Shown: positions 17,931-26,394 of the stretch, piece after piece
Position numbering within the stretch: the first letter of the stretch is position 1
Layout of the letters: each line of letters opens with the position of its first letter
Assembly: GCF_026222555.1 (NCBI RefSeq)
Contig: NZ_CP098511.1
Location: forward strand, 2,337,501-2,401,500
Length of the DNA stretch: 64,000 bases
Source of the DNA: Aquimarina sp. ERC-38
Lineage (GTDB): Bacteria > Bacteroidota > Bacteroidia > Flavobacteriales > Flavobacteriaceae
Reading direction: 5' to 3'
Program-made: the position numbers and the translations under genes
The notes under the pieces: model-generated
What the model was told of the DNA's origin: nothing
The model's database searches: none
The model's input: only the letters and a program-made list of their open reading frames with translations

Positions 17931-20477
17931 TTATTTTTTTACAATTCGTTCTATTATTGTATTTTCTTTTGAAGTAATATGTACTAAATACATACCGGAT
18001 TGTACATTTGAAAGTGTAATATAAGTAGTGGTAGCTATGGTTACATCTATAAATACTAATTTCCCTGCGGTAGTAAACACTTTTACTACAGTTCCTTTAT
18101 TAGATTTTAAAACTACTTGATTTTCAAAATGGGTAGGGTATAATGCAATTTGTCCGATAGTCCCGCCATTCTGTATGGAATTACTACTTAATTTGGTATC
18201 AACTGATGTGCAAATGTCTACTAACTCCCATACATTGTTTTCACCGGGAATATCTCCTTTTGTATACCATTGGTTTTTGTAGACCTTACCCTCATAAACA
18301 ACCTCAGTATTTTTATTATCATAAATCAGCTCGCTATTCCATTCATTTAACGAAGTACAATCCGCACCGGATCCATCACAGATTTCAATTAATTCCCAGG
18401 GTCCTCCATCAGTAGGTATTTGACCTTCACTATGCCATTTATTCTGGTATGCTCTACCCAGGTAGGTAACGATAGTACCAGATTGACTGTATATTTCTGT
18501 CGGACTATAAGCAGGAGCATCACATGCTTCGGTAGAAGTGTCACAGGTTCCTTCTATCTTATTACAACCACATTCACCCGGTTCTGTTTTATTAGCATCC
18601 GTAGCACATAAATCTCCGAAGGTTGCAACATATCCTTCAGGCTGCGAACAAGCTTCCAGGGATTCTGATTCTACACCAACTCCATCTCCATCCGTATCGG
18701 CATACCAAACAGAACCTTCCGTTGCTTCCGGGTTATCGTCGCAAAAGTCACCGTTGATAGCTACAAATCCTCTCGGTTGCTCACAAGCGGTACGGGTACT
18801 TGTATTAGAACCTACACCATCTCCGTCTTGATCTTCATACCAGATAACTCCCTCTGTTTCATCAGGATTATCGTCACAAAAATCCCCCTTTATCGCAACA
18901 TAACCTTCCGGTTGTTCACAAGCAGATAGTACCTCATCTTCTGATCCTATTCCATCCTGGTCTTGATCTACATACCAGGTAGTAGGTTCGGTAACGTCTG
19001 GATTATCATCACATAAATCACCGGATGTGGCTACATAGCCCTCCGGTTGTTCACATGCAACCACCGTATCCGTATCAGCTCCAATTCCGTCTCCATCAGC
19101 ATCCACATACCATGTTGTTTCAGAGCATCCGTCTAGTTCATAAGCGCCTAAATCCGGCTTGCCATCTGATCGGGTATTCCCTAAATAATCCAAAGGTACT
19201 TCTGCAAGAGGTATCCCTAAATCCTGAATGCTGTTACTAGCTGTAATATAAGGACTCTCACTACTAATCGAAGTATTTATAAAAGAAATCCCTTCTTTAG
19301 GACAAGTAGTACATAAAGCAAAAACACTATCAATCTCAGGCCCTGAATGGTAATTGTTAGAATAATCGACATTTCTATTTGGGTCTATTTCATTAACCCT
19401 TGATTCTGATAAAAAAATGTTGTTTTTAATTTCGAAATCTTTACATAAACCTACTCTTATCTCTGCATTTCCGTTGTCTCCATCATTTTGAAAAGCATTA
19501 TTTACTACCGTGTTGTTGTAGATATTACAATTAGAACTTAAATAAAAATGTAAACCGCTACCCCCATTTTCAGCGGCAACATTGTTACGAACCAAAGTAG
19601 TTGCACTATAAGACGGGTAGGTAATGTTTGGATCTTTATAGTTTCGGGTTTGAACATGATTAAAATCATCTACAATTAAGCCGTTACCATCATAAAATTC
19701 ACAGGAAGGTAATTGTGGTACTTTTAATTGATTTTCATAAAATAAATTATTTTCTATAAGGTTATGAACTCCCGTAGTCCCATCAGTATTAATAAATTGA
19801 TATAAGTTCAAACCACTAGTTCCGTATAAGGTATACCAGGCATTATTATGTATTTTGTTATTACGCACGGTAACATAATCGACCTGTTGTAATGCAATAC
19901 CCGAACTGGTACAGTCAAAAACCTCACAGTCTTCAATAGTAATATGATGTGGCACCTGACTGCTGGAAGAATTACTCCAACGTAAATTAGGGCCTACTAC
20001 CAGGATTCCTGTTCCGTTAAAGCGGCCTTGTGGCCCGCCTAATTTATTGTTTTGACAACTACCCGGTTGCGCCAGTGCTTCTTCTAGGGTAATCCTACTT
20101 CGTGTTCCCTGAATTCTAAGTCCTCGTAAAGCAATATAAGAAGCACCATCAGTAATATCAATTCCGGTCCACCCGTCAAATTTTAATAGAGGGCTATGAC
20201 CCGGATAGTTTTGAATTGTAATATAGTTATCAGGTGTCCCTGAATTATTAATTCTAAAAAGTTCGCCTCCGGTCCAGGGATAATCTCCATCCATTAAATA
20301 AACATTATCACCAGGTTGCAGGGTAAGTCCGCTTATTCGATTCGCACTTTTAAATGCTTGTGATTCGGAGGTACCACTATTACCATCATTTCCTGTTTTA
20401 GGATTAACATAGTAATCAGTTGCAAAAGATTGCAATACAAAAATAGAGCAAAATAGTAGGGTAAATTTTGACTTCAT
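17931..20477 (-). CDS. Secreted right-handed beta-helix protein with Ca-type repeats, CBM-like modules and type IX sorting tail
   Basis: 848 residues. A signal peptide (about 1-19) precedes DYYVNPKTGNDGNSGTSESQAF, the usual start of secreted pectate-lyase-like beta-helix proteins. A parallel beta-helix fills about 20-450 (repeated NNIFLS-, RNNVAAENGGSG-type rungs). Four repeats of about 45 residues (about 452-640) each carry WYVDADGDGIG- and GDLCDDNP-type Asp-rich loops, like thrombospondin type-3 calcium repeats. Two modules (about 648-697 and 705-756) with YSPTEIYSQSG, RAYQNKWHSEGQIP and GPWELIEIC resemble CBM5/12 chitin-binding modules. The C-terminal 80 residues (LYPTHFENQVVLKS to IIERIVKK) form a type A type-IX secretion domain. 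It probably binds or cleaves extracellular polysaccharide; no lyase catalytic residues could be confirmed. Confidence 0.87.
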   Translation of the reverse strand: MKSKFTLLFCSIFVLQSFATDYYVNPKTGNDGNSGTSESQAFKSANRISGLTLQPGDNVYLMDGDYPWTGGELFRINNSGTPDNYITIQNYPGHSPLLKFDGWTGIDITDGASYIALRGLRIQGTRSRITLEEALAQPGSCQNNKLGGPQGRFNGTGILVVGPNLRWSNSSSSQVPHHITIEDCEVFDCTSSGIALQQVDYVTVRNNKIHNNAWYTLYGTSGLNLYQFINTDGTTGVHNLIENNLFYENQLKVPQLPSCEFYDGNGLIVDDFNHVQTRNYKDPNITYPSYSATTLVRNNVAAENGGSGLHFYLSSNCNIYNNTVVNNAFQNDGDNGNAEIRVGLCKDFEIKNNIFLSESRVNEIDPNRNVDYSNNYHSGPEIDSVFALCTTCPKEGISFINTSISSESPYITASNSIQDLGIPLAEVPLDYLGNTRSDGKPDLGAYELDGCSETTWYVDADGDGIGADTDTVVACEQPEGYVATSGDLCDDNPDVTEPTTWYVDQDQDGIGSEDEVLSACEQPEGYVAIKGDFCDDNPDETEGVIWYEDQDGDGVGSNTSTRTACEQPRGFVAINGDFCDDNPEATEGSVWYADTDGDGVGVESESLEACSQPEGYVATFGDLCATDANKTEPGECGCNKIEGTCDTSTEACDAPAYSPTEIYSQSGTIVTYLGRAYQNKWHSEGQIPTDGGPWELIEICDGSGADCTSLNEWNSELIYDNKNTEVVYEGKVYKNQWYTKGDIPGENNVWELVDICTSVDTKLSSNSIQNGGTIGQIALYPTHFENQVVLKSNKGTVVKVFTTAGKLVFIDVTIATTTYITLSNVQSGMYLVHITSKENTIIERIVKK
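18558..19124 (-). repeat. Four 45-codon calcium-binding-type repeats
   Basis: Within the secreted beta-helix protein, four consecutive units of the form WYxDxDGDGxG - ACEQPEGYVA - GDxCDDNPxxTE occur. The fourth is modified at its end to GDLCATDANKTEPGECGCN. The DNA copies are clearly diverged, so this is an older array than the fasciclin duplication. Confidence 0.85.
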
Positions 20478-20504
20478 GTGTAAGAATTATGTGATTAACT
20501 TCTG

Positions 20505-20512
20505 CAAAAATA
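20505..20512 (-). promoter_or_regulatory. Promoter -7 box of the secreted beta-helix gene
   Basis: The minus strand reads TATTTTTG, an exact TAnnTTTG match 27 bases before the start codon at 20477. No well-spaced TTG at -33 was found. Confidence 0.5.
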
Positions 20513-20745
20513 AAGAGTACCAGGGGAAGTATTATGTTATCAAACATTAAAAAAACATAAATTTCGTTATGATAACCAATATATTAGTCAGAGTGTCAGG
20601 TTAACCTATAAAACACGGGATTGTAGGAAAATAAAGGTGTAATGTAAGACTTTTTATAAAAAAACAGAATTATTATAAATATGTTTTTAAGTACACATGA
20701 AAATTTATACTATGCTAATAATACTAATTTTAATTATCAAATTCT

Positions 20746-20753
20746 TAAATTTG
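20746..20753 (+). promoter_or_regulatory. Promoter -7 box of ffh-folD
   Basis: TAAATTTG matches the TAnnTTTG consensus, 33 bases upstream of the ffh ATG. Confidence 0.6.
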
Positions 20754-20786
20754 CCCTTTTGCTAAAAAATGTAAAATCTTAAAGGA

Positions 20787-22115
20787 ATGTTTGATAATTT
20801 AAGCGATAAACTGGACAAAGCGCTTCATGTTTTAAAGGGACATGGGCAGATTACAGAAATTAATGTGGCTGAGACTTTAAAAGAAGTTCGCAGAGCACTG
20901 GTCGATGCCGATGTAAATTATAAAATTGCCAAAGACTTTACGGCTCGGGTAAAAGACAAAGCATTAGGACAAGATGTTTTAAAATCTTTAAAGCCCGGTC
21001 AGTTAATGGTTAAGTTAATAAAAGACGAGTTAACCGAACTTATGGGTGGTGATGTTGCCGGTATTAATCTTTCCGGAAATCCATCCGTAATTTTAATGAG
21101 CGGTTTGCAGGGATCTGGTAAGACCACGTTTTCAGGTAAATTAGCTAATTTCTTAAAGACTAAAAAGAATAAAAAACCTTTGCTAGTTGCTTGTGATGTA
21201 TACCGACCGGCAGCGATTGACCAGTTACACGTGGTTGGAGATCAAATTGAAGTTGATGTATATAGTGATCGGGAAAATAAGAACCCGGTGGCTATTGCCA
21301 AAGCGGGTATTGAAAAAGCAAAAGAATTAGGTTGTCAGGTGGTTATTATCGATACTGCAGGTCGATTGGCGGTTGATGAAGCGATGATGACCGAAATATC
21401 AAATATTCGTAAAGAAGTTGATCCCAACGAGACCTTGTTTGTAGTTGATTCTATGACGGGGCAGGATGCTGTAAATACGGCAAAGGCTTTTAATGAAGTA
21501 TTAAACTTTGATGGAGTTATTTTAACCAAGCTAGATGGGGATACTCGTGGGGGAGCCGCTATTTCTATTAAATCTGTTGTAAATAAACCTATTAAGTTTA
21601 TAGGTACCGGTGAAAAAATGGAGGCTCTTGATGTTTTCTATCCTTCACGTATGGCTGACCGTATCTTAGGAATGGGGGATGTAGTATCTTTAGTAGAAAG
21701 AGCACAGGAACAATTTGATGAAGAAGAAGCTCGAAAACTACAAAAGAAAATTGCCAAAAACCAATTTGGATTTGACGACTTTCTAAAACAAATTCAGCAG
21801 GTTAAAAAAATGGGGAATATGAAAGACTTGATCGGAATGATTCCCGGGGCAGGTAAAATGATGAAGGACATTGATATTGATGATGATGCTTTTAAACATA
21901 TTGAAGCCATCATTCACTCTATGACCCCTGGTGAACGATCCAAACCTCAAATTATCAACTCCAGCCGAAAGAAGCGAATCGGCAAAGGTTCAGGTACTTC
22001 TGTACAACAGGTCAACCAGTTGCTAAAACAGTTTGATCAAATGAGTAAAATGATGAAAATGATGCAAGGTGGGGGAGGAAAGCGGATGATGCAAATGATG
22101 AACAACATGCGCTAA
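20787..22115 (+). CDS. ffh: Signal recognition particle GTPase Ffh
   Basis: The 442-residue protein subunit of the bacterial signal recognition particle binds 4.5S RNA and the signal sequences of nascent membrane proteins. The N domain (1-90) leads into the G domain with P-loop GLQGSGKTT (106-114), DTAGR near 190 and TKLDGDTRGG near 245. The methionine-rich M domain (from about 325) ends in QMSKMMKMMQGGGGKRMMQMMNNMR. It is 17 bases upstream of folD and likely cotranscribed with it. Confidence 0.98.
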   Translation: MFDNLSDKLDKALHVLKGHGQITEINVAETLKEVRRALVDADVNYKIAKDFTARVKDKALGQDVLKSLKPGQLMVKLIKDELTELMGGDVAGINLSGNPSVILMSGLQGSGKTTFSGKLANFLKTKKNKKPLLVACDVYRPAAIDQLHVVGDQIEVDVYSDRENKNPVAIAKAGIEKAKELGCQVVIIDTAGRLAVDEAMMTEISNIRKEVDPNETLFVVDSMTGQDAVNTAKAFNEVLNFDGVILTKLDGDTRGGAAISIKSVVNKPIKFIGTGEKMEALDVFYPSRMADRILGMGDVVSLVERAQEQFDEEEARKLQKKIAKNQFGFDDFLKQIQQVKKMGNMKDLIGMIPGAGKMMKDIDIDDDAFKHIEAIIHSMTPGERSKPQIINSSRKKRIGKGSGTSVQQVNQLLKQFDQMSKMMKMMQGGGGKRMMQMMNNMR

Positions 22116-22132
22116 CTATACAAAAAAGATAA

Positions 22133-23023
22133 ATGACAATTTTAGACGGTAGAAAGATAAGTAGTGATATCAAAGAAGAAATCACTCAGGCAGTAAATAA
22201 AATGAAGGACAAAGGAGAAAAAGTTCCTCATCTTGCTGCAGTACTGGTAGGAAATGACGGAGCTAGCCTTACTTATGTAGGAAGTAAAGTTAAAGCTTGT
22301 GAACAAATTGGTTTTGAATCAACTTTGGTTCAAATGCCTAGTACTACTAGCGAAATAGAATTATTATCTAAAATTAAAGAATTAAACGAAGATCAAGACA
22401 TTGATGGTTTTATTGTACAGTTGCCATTACCTCCGCAGATAGATACTCAAAAAGTATTGTTAGCAGTAGATCCGGATAAAGATGTGGATGGATTTCATCC
22501 TATGAATTTTGGTAAGATGGCATTAGATATGTCTACTTTTATTCCGGCAACACCTTTTGGTATTTTAGAATTATTAGAACGGTATCAAGTGGAGACTAAA
22601 GGAAAACATACGGTAGTTATTGGTAGAAGTCATATTGTAGGACGCCCTATGAGTATTTTGATGGGAAGAAAAGGCTGGCCGGGCAATAGTACGGTAACTT
22701 TAACCCATAGCCATACTAAAAATATTACTCAGATTATATCACAGGCAGACATTGTAATTTCGGCACTCGGTATTCCTAATTTTCTTAAAGCTGAAATGGT
22801 TAAAGATGATGCTATTGTAATTGACGTAGGTATTACCAGGGTTGCGGATGATACAAAAAAACGTGGCTATAAAATTGTTGGAGATGTGGATTACGATGCG
22901 GTAAAGAAGAAAGCATCATTTATTACTCCGGTTCCTGGTGGAGTAGGTCCAATGACTATTGCAATGTTGCTTAAAAACACATTACTAGCGAGGGAAAGAC
23001 ATAGAGTAAATCAAGCTCTATAA
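22133..23023 (+). CDS. folD: Bifunctional methylene-THF dehydrogenase / methenyl-THF cyclohydrolase
   Basis: A 296-residue enzyme that interconverts 5,10-methylene-THF, methenyl-THF and 10-formyl-THF for purine and formylmethionine synthesis. The catalytic region is visible in ASLTYVGSKVKACEQIGFES, with the conserved Tyr and Lys (YVGSK). Folate-site segments are GFIVQLPLPPQI and DVDGFHPMNFG. The NADP-binding Rossmann loop is VIGRSHIVGRPMSILM, and the C-terminus PVPGGVGPMTIAMLLKNTLLA is typical. It is the second gene of an ffh-folD pair. Confidence 0.98.
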   Translation: MTILDGRKISSDIKEEITQAVNKMKDKGEKVPHLAAVLVGNDGASLTYVGSKVKACEQIGFESTLVQMPSTTSEIELLSKIKELNEDQDIDGFIVQLPLPPQIDTQKVLLAVDPDKDVDGFHPMNFGKMALDMSTFIPATPFGILELLERYQVETKGKHTVVIGRSHIVGRPMSILMGRKGWPGNSTVTLTHSHTKNITQIISQADIVISALGIPNFLKAEMVKDDAIVIDVGITRVADDTKKRGYKIVGDVDYDAVKKKASFITPVPGGVGPMTIAMLLKNTLLARERHRVNQAL

Positions 23024-23451
23024 AATTGTCATTGTAACATAACACTTATACTTCGGAATTAAATTGTTGATAGCTCTAATTATATATTAAATAGTAATGT
23101 TGATATATAGCTAAAATAACATTACATGAATTTTCGTGTATCCATGTATTAAATATTAAACTTCGCGTTACCTTATTTTAGTTAAGGCTATGCCTACGTT
23201 TTTTGTTTTGACCTTCTATTTTTTTTATAAATTTTCTAAGTTACTTTTACTTATTTAATTAAACCTATATATTTGGATAATTTCTATTATCATCGTACTA
23301 ATCAAACAAGTGATTTACCTAGAAATAAAAGGTAATAAAAAAGACCGCCTTTTTAGACGGTCTTTTTACGTATATCAGTATTAATTTCTGATACATTAAT
23401 TATGTAAGATATCTTTTTCTTTTACACTATTACTAAAATAAATTTATAATA
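23024..23451. other. 428-base gap between folD and the SH3 protein
   Basis: No gene is seen. An 8-base inverted repeat (GTAATGTT ... AACATTAC, about 23094-23127) and a strong terminator at 23338-23367 are the only structures noticed. Confidence 0.5.
23338..23367. terminator. Bidirectional terminator between folD and the SH3 protein gene
   Basis: A perfect 10-base stem (AAAAAGACCG / CGGTCTTTTT) around a 10-base loop. The flanking A and T runs allow function on both strands, and it lies between convergent genes. Confidence 0.85.
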
Positions 23452-24600
23452 TTAGAACTTGTTAAAATCCTCAGGAGTAATATTATCCTGATAATCATTA
23501 CCGTTACCTAAAGTTCCGTTAGGTAAAAGATCTAAAGAAAGGGTGTAACTGGGTAAGTTGATACCTTCTGCCGTTTTCTTAGTATTATAATCTAAAATAT
23601 CCTGACCTTTTTCATATAGTGGGTTTATTGTAAATACCCCTTTTCCAGGACCATTTTCCCTCCAGTCTTTTCCGTAAGCAATCACACAATAGTACTCTCC
23701 TTCAGGAATGTTTCTGATGTATTGAGTAGTATTACTATTAATGTATACTAATCGCACTACTTTATCCTGTGCTTGTGTTTTACCCATACGAATCAACTTA
23801 ATCATTACATCCGTATTTTTACCAACGTTAATTTTAAGGTAATTGTCAAGCTTATAATTAAATTCACCTTTAAACTTACTAAAGGCTGTAGGTGTAGCAC
23901 CTGACTTGTAGGTTTTCTTTTTCCATGCTTTGTACTTATCTTCTCTGGTCAATTTACTAGTAGCAGACGGTCTGTTTGTGTTTTCATTACTGCCATAAGA
24001 CGAGGTAGTCGACTCGATAGGTGCATTTGCAATCTTTCCGCTTCTGGAAGCTCTAAGGTTAGCTTCTTTTAATGCCTTTTCAGTTTCTGCTAATTCAGCT
24101 CTTCTTCTACGTTCTGCTGCAGAAATATTTTGATTTGCAGCGGCAGCAGCGGCAGCAGCGGCATCTGCATCAGCTTTCGCCAATGCTTTCAATCGTTCAG
24201 CTTCAGCAATAGCTTTTCTAGCAGCTTCTTCTGCTGCTCTTTTAGCACGTTCGGCATCCGCAATTGCTTTTGCAGCAGCAGCAGCAGCAGCAGATTTTTT
24301 AGCTTCCGCAGCTTTTGCAGCAGCTTCTGCCTCAGCAATACTAGTATCTTGCTTTAAAAGGTTGGTAAGAACGAATCCGTTCATACTTTTGTACTGTATT
24401 GTACTGTACTCTCCGTATCCCGAACTAATAACGTATACTGAAGTTCCTTTTGGTACTTCTGCAATTTCATTATAGTTTGCACCAGGGCCACTACGCACTA
24501 CCAATTTGGCCTTAGACATCAAATACCTATCTAATTGCGTCTGTGCAAAAGAAGAAAAGGATATCGCCAAAAGTAGAATAAATGTAAAAATTGATCTCAT
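23452..24600 (-). CDS. Secreted SH3-domain protein with alanine-rich coiled coil
   Basis: 382 residues from the chosen ATG at 24600 (MRSIFTFILLLAISFSSFAQ); an upstream ATG at 24636 would place 12 residues before the signal peptide and is less likely. After the signal peptide (cleavage near 20) comes a bacterial SH3 domain (about 25-85, KLVVRSGPGANYNEIAEVPKGTSVYVIS). Next is an Ala/Lys/Glu-rich heptad-like region (about 88-170, e.g. AEAAAKAAEAKKSAAAAAAAK) that should form a long coiled coil, then a C-terminal domain (about 215-382) without a recognised family. SH3b domains often bind peptidoglycan, and a periplasmic envelope role is inferred. Confidence 0.82.
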   Translation of the reverse strand: MRSIFTFILLLAISFSSFAQTQLDRYLMSKAKLVVRSGPGANYNEIAEVPKGTSVYVISSGYGEYSTIQYKSMNGFVLTNLLKQDTSIAEAEAAAKAAEAKKSAAAAAAAKAIADAERAKRAAEEAARKAIAEAERLKALAKADADAAAAAAAAANQNISAAERRRRAELAETEKALKEANLRASRSGKIANAPIESTTSSYGSNENTNRPSATSKLTREDKYKAWKKKTYKSGATPTAFSKFKGEFNYKLDNYLKINVGKNTDVMIKLIRMGKTQAQDKVVRLVYINSNTTQYIRNIPEGEYYCVIAYGKDWRENGPGKGVFTINPLYEKGQDILDYNTKKTAEGINLPSYTLSLDLLPNGTLGNGNDYQDNITPEDFNKF

Positions 24601-25337
24601 ATCTTTTGTGTTTACATAATTAAATTTAATAATCAAATTAGGAATTTATACGACCCGAAAGTAATTTCACATTCGGTTTTATTTGCGCGGTCATTCCTAA
24701 TTTCAATACTTCTTCAATTTATAATAACGATTTATAGTATATATTATTACAAATCAAATTGTTAAAAGTTAACGCTTAAACCTATACTTAAAACCTCCAA
24801 CGTTTTTTAAGAGTTTAAGGTTAATCTCTATACAAAAATATAATATTTTAATGTAATTCGCAACATAATTTGAAAAAAAAATACCGAGAGATTATTTTTA
24901 AAGAATGATATTTTGTGTATTTCATCGATTAAATTATATGTTACATCTATATTTTAAGATATATTTTAGATTACTATTCGGTTTGAATAATTCTGTGAAA
25001 AAGGGGAAAAATGCTAATTTTTTAAAGAAATTTTCTTCTATTTAGAATTTGCTATTTTAGGATGGGGAAATATATTTTTTCTAAGACTATTTTGTTAAAT
25101 TTTTTAAATAAAAAATTAATAGTTTTCTGTAAAATACTGATTTTTAATTAATTAATCACTAATAAGAATCCGCTATATAATTCTTAATTTAACTAAATTT
25201 TAGAATAATAATATCATAAATAGATTAATTTTCCCATCTATTGAATACGTCAAAATGATTTTTTTTTGCAATAATAATAAGAATATAAATGTACGAACTT
25301 ACTTAGAAAACGTATCCCAATCAACAAAAAGTGTTTA
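24601..25337. other. 737-base AT-rich gap
   Basis: No gene or strong structure is visible, apart from a candidate promoter for the SH3 protein at 24833-24863. The sequence is dominated by A/T runs. Confidence 0.55.
24833..24863 (-). promoter_or_regulatory. Candidate promoter of the SH3 protein gene
   Basis: The minus strand reads TTG, 20 bases, then TATTTTTG, matching both Bacteroidota elements (-33 TTG and -7 TAnnTTTG) with correct spacing. It would leave a leader of about 225 bases before the ATG at 24600. Confidence 0.5.
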
Positions 25338-26024
25338 TTATTGATGAGAAACCGTATTTTCATTACATTTAATTAAGTTTGGAAATTTTGTTTGAAATTT
25401 CTTTAATCTTGGTAGGGATACATTCCGAATATAAGGATTTGAAGGATGATTTTTTTCATAATCCTGATGATATTCTTCGGCTCGCCAAAATTTTTCAAAG
25501 GGAGTTATTTCTGCTGCAATATTTTTATCCAGTTTTAAAGTTAAAGCTTGTTTTTTCTCTTTGATAGTATTATATTCTTCTTTATTCTGATAAAAAATTA
25601 TAGAACGGTATTGTGAGCCATGATCCGGTCCTTGTCCGTTAATTTGAGATACGTTTTGAGAACCAAAGTAAACATCTACCAATTGAGAAAAACTTATTAC
25701 TTTCGGATTATAAATAACTTCTACGGCTTCTGCGTGTCCGGTTCTACCAGTATTGCTACTTTCATAAGTCGGATTTTCAGTATGTCCGCCAGCGTAACCC
25801 GAGATAACTTCTTCTACTCCTTTTACGCTTTCATAGATAGCTTCTACACACCAGAAACAACCACTGGCAAAATAAGCACGTGCCAATCCGTTTTTTGAAC
25901 TGGTTTGTACCGGTTCTTTATTTTCGGCAAATGATTTTTCTGATTTTTTAATTTGTTGTCCCTGGGTATTACAACTTATTAAAAGAACCAGGAGTAGATA
26001 CATTATAGTGCTAAATAATTTCAT
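25338..26024 (-). CDS. msrA: Peptide-methionine (S)-S-oxide reductase, lipoprotein form
   Basis: 228 residues. MsrA reduces the S-epimer of methionine sulfoxide in oxidised proteins. The active-site motif GCFWC is at residues 55-59 (catalytic Cys56), followed by the family segments EVISGYAGGHTENPTYE, GRTGHAEAVEVIYNP and GPDHGSQYRS. Unlike cytoplasmic MsrA, it has a lipoprotein signal (LLLVLLISC, lipid-modified Cys18), so it should act in the periplasm or at the outer membrane. No MsrB domain is fused. It stands alone. Confidence 0.95.
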   Translation of the reverse strand: MKLFSTIMYLLLVLLISCNTQGQQIKKSEKSFAENKEPVQTSSKNGLARAYFASGCFWCVEAIYESVKGVEEVISGYAGGHTENPTYESSNTGRTGHAEAVEVIYNPKVISFSQLVDVYFGSQNVSQINGQGPDHGSQYRSIIFYQNKEEYNTIKEKKQALTLKLDKNIAAEITPFEKFWRAEEYHQDYEKNHPSNPYIRNVSLPRLKKFQTKFPNLIKCNENTVSHQ

Positions 26025-26041
26025 AATTTCTATTTTCTATC

Positions 26042-26262
26042 ATTAGTGTCTGATTAAAATAAACAAAAGTTTAGAAAGCATAGTAAAATAAGATAATTCT
26101 AAACTTTAAACTGTTTGGAAGGTTGCTTTTTCACTTTTTTAAAACTAATTTATTCCTTACCGTTAATATTTATTACAATATTAAATTTCAATACTTTAAT
26201 GATCAGTCTTGATTCTTGTTTCTATAAGCGATAGCGATCTTGAATCTTTACCGGACACTAAT
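26042..26262 (+). repeat. Interspersed element copy A (terminal inverted repeats, MITE-like)
   Basis: 221 bases beginning ATTAGTGTCTGATTAAA and ending TTTACCGGACACTAAT, so the ends are inverted repeats of each other (consensus ATTAGTGTCCGGTTAAA). Inside are a shared inverted pair (AAAGTTTAGAA / TTCTAAACTTT), and near the right end the words GATCAGTCTTGATTCTTG and GCGATAGCGATC. The same features recur in copies B, C and D. It has no coding capacity. Its position next to the msrA start means it could carry msrA promoter sequences. Confidence 0.88.
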
Positions 26263-26334
26263 ACTTTTTTATATAGTCGTTAAAGAATATAAACCTTTCT
26301 GTATTAATAGTAAGGATTTTAACTTTTTTACAAT

Positions 26335-26377
26335 AAAAATGCCGAAAGTATACGTATTGAAGACTTTCGGCATTTTT
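26335..26377 (-). terminator. Intrinsic terminator after rho
   Basis: A perfect 15-base stem (AAAAATGCCGAAAGT / ACTTTCGGCATTTTT) lies 17 bases downstream of the rho stop codon on the minus strand and gives a T-run at its end. Confidence 0.88.
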
Positions 26378-26394
26378 AGATTATTATAGAGAAC

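Larger units (their letters stand above)
20478..20786. other. Divergent promoter region between beta-helix gene and ffh
   Basis: 309 bases without a gene. It holds a TATTTTTG box for the minus-strand gene and a TAAATTTG box for ffh, listed separately; nothing else stands out. Confidence 0.6.
26025..26394. other. 370-base gap between msrA and rho
   Basis: Contains repeat element copy A (26042-26262), which starts only 17 bases upstream of the msrA start codon, and the rho terminator (26335-26377). No gene. Confidence 0.7.

Noticed and set aside
24130..24357. Serine-rich plus-strand frame
   Set aside because: It is antisense to the alanine-rich codon repeats of the SH3 protein.
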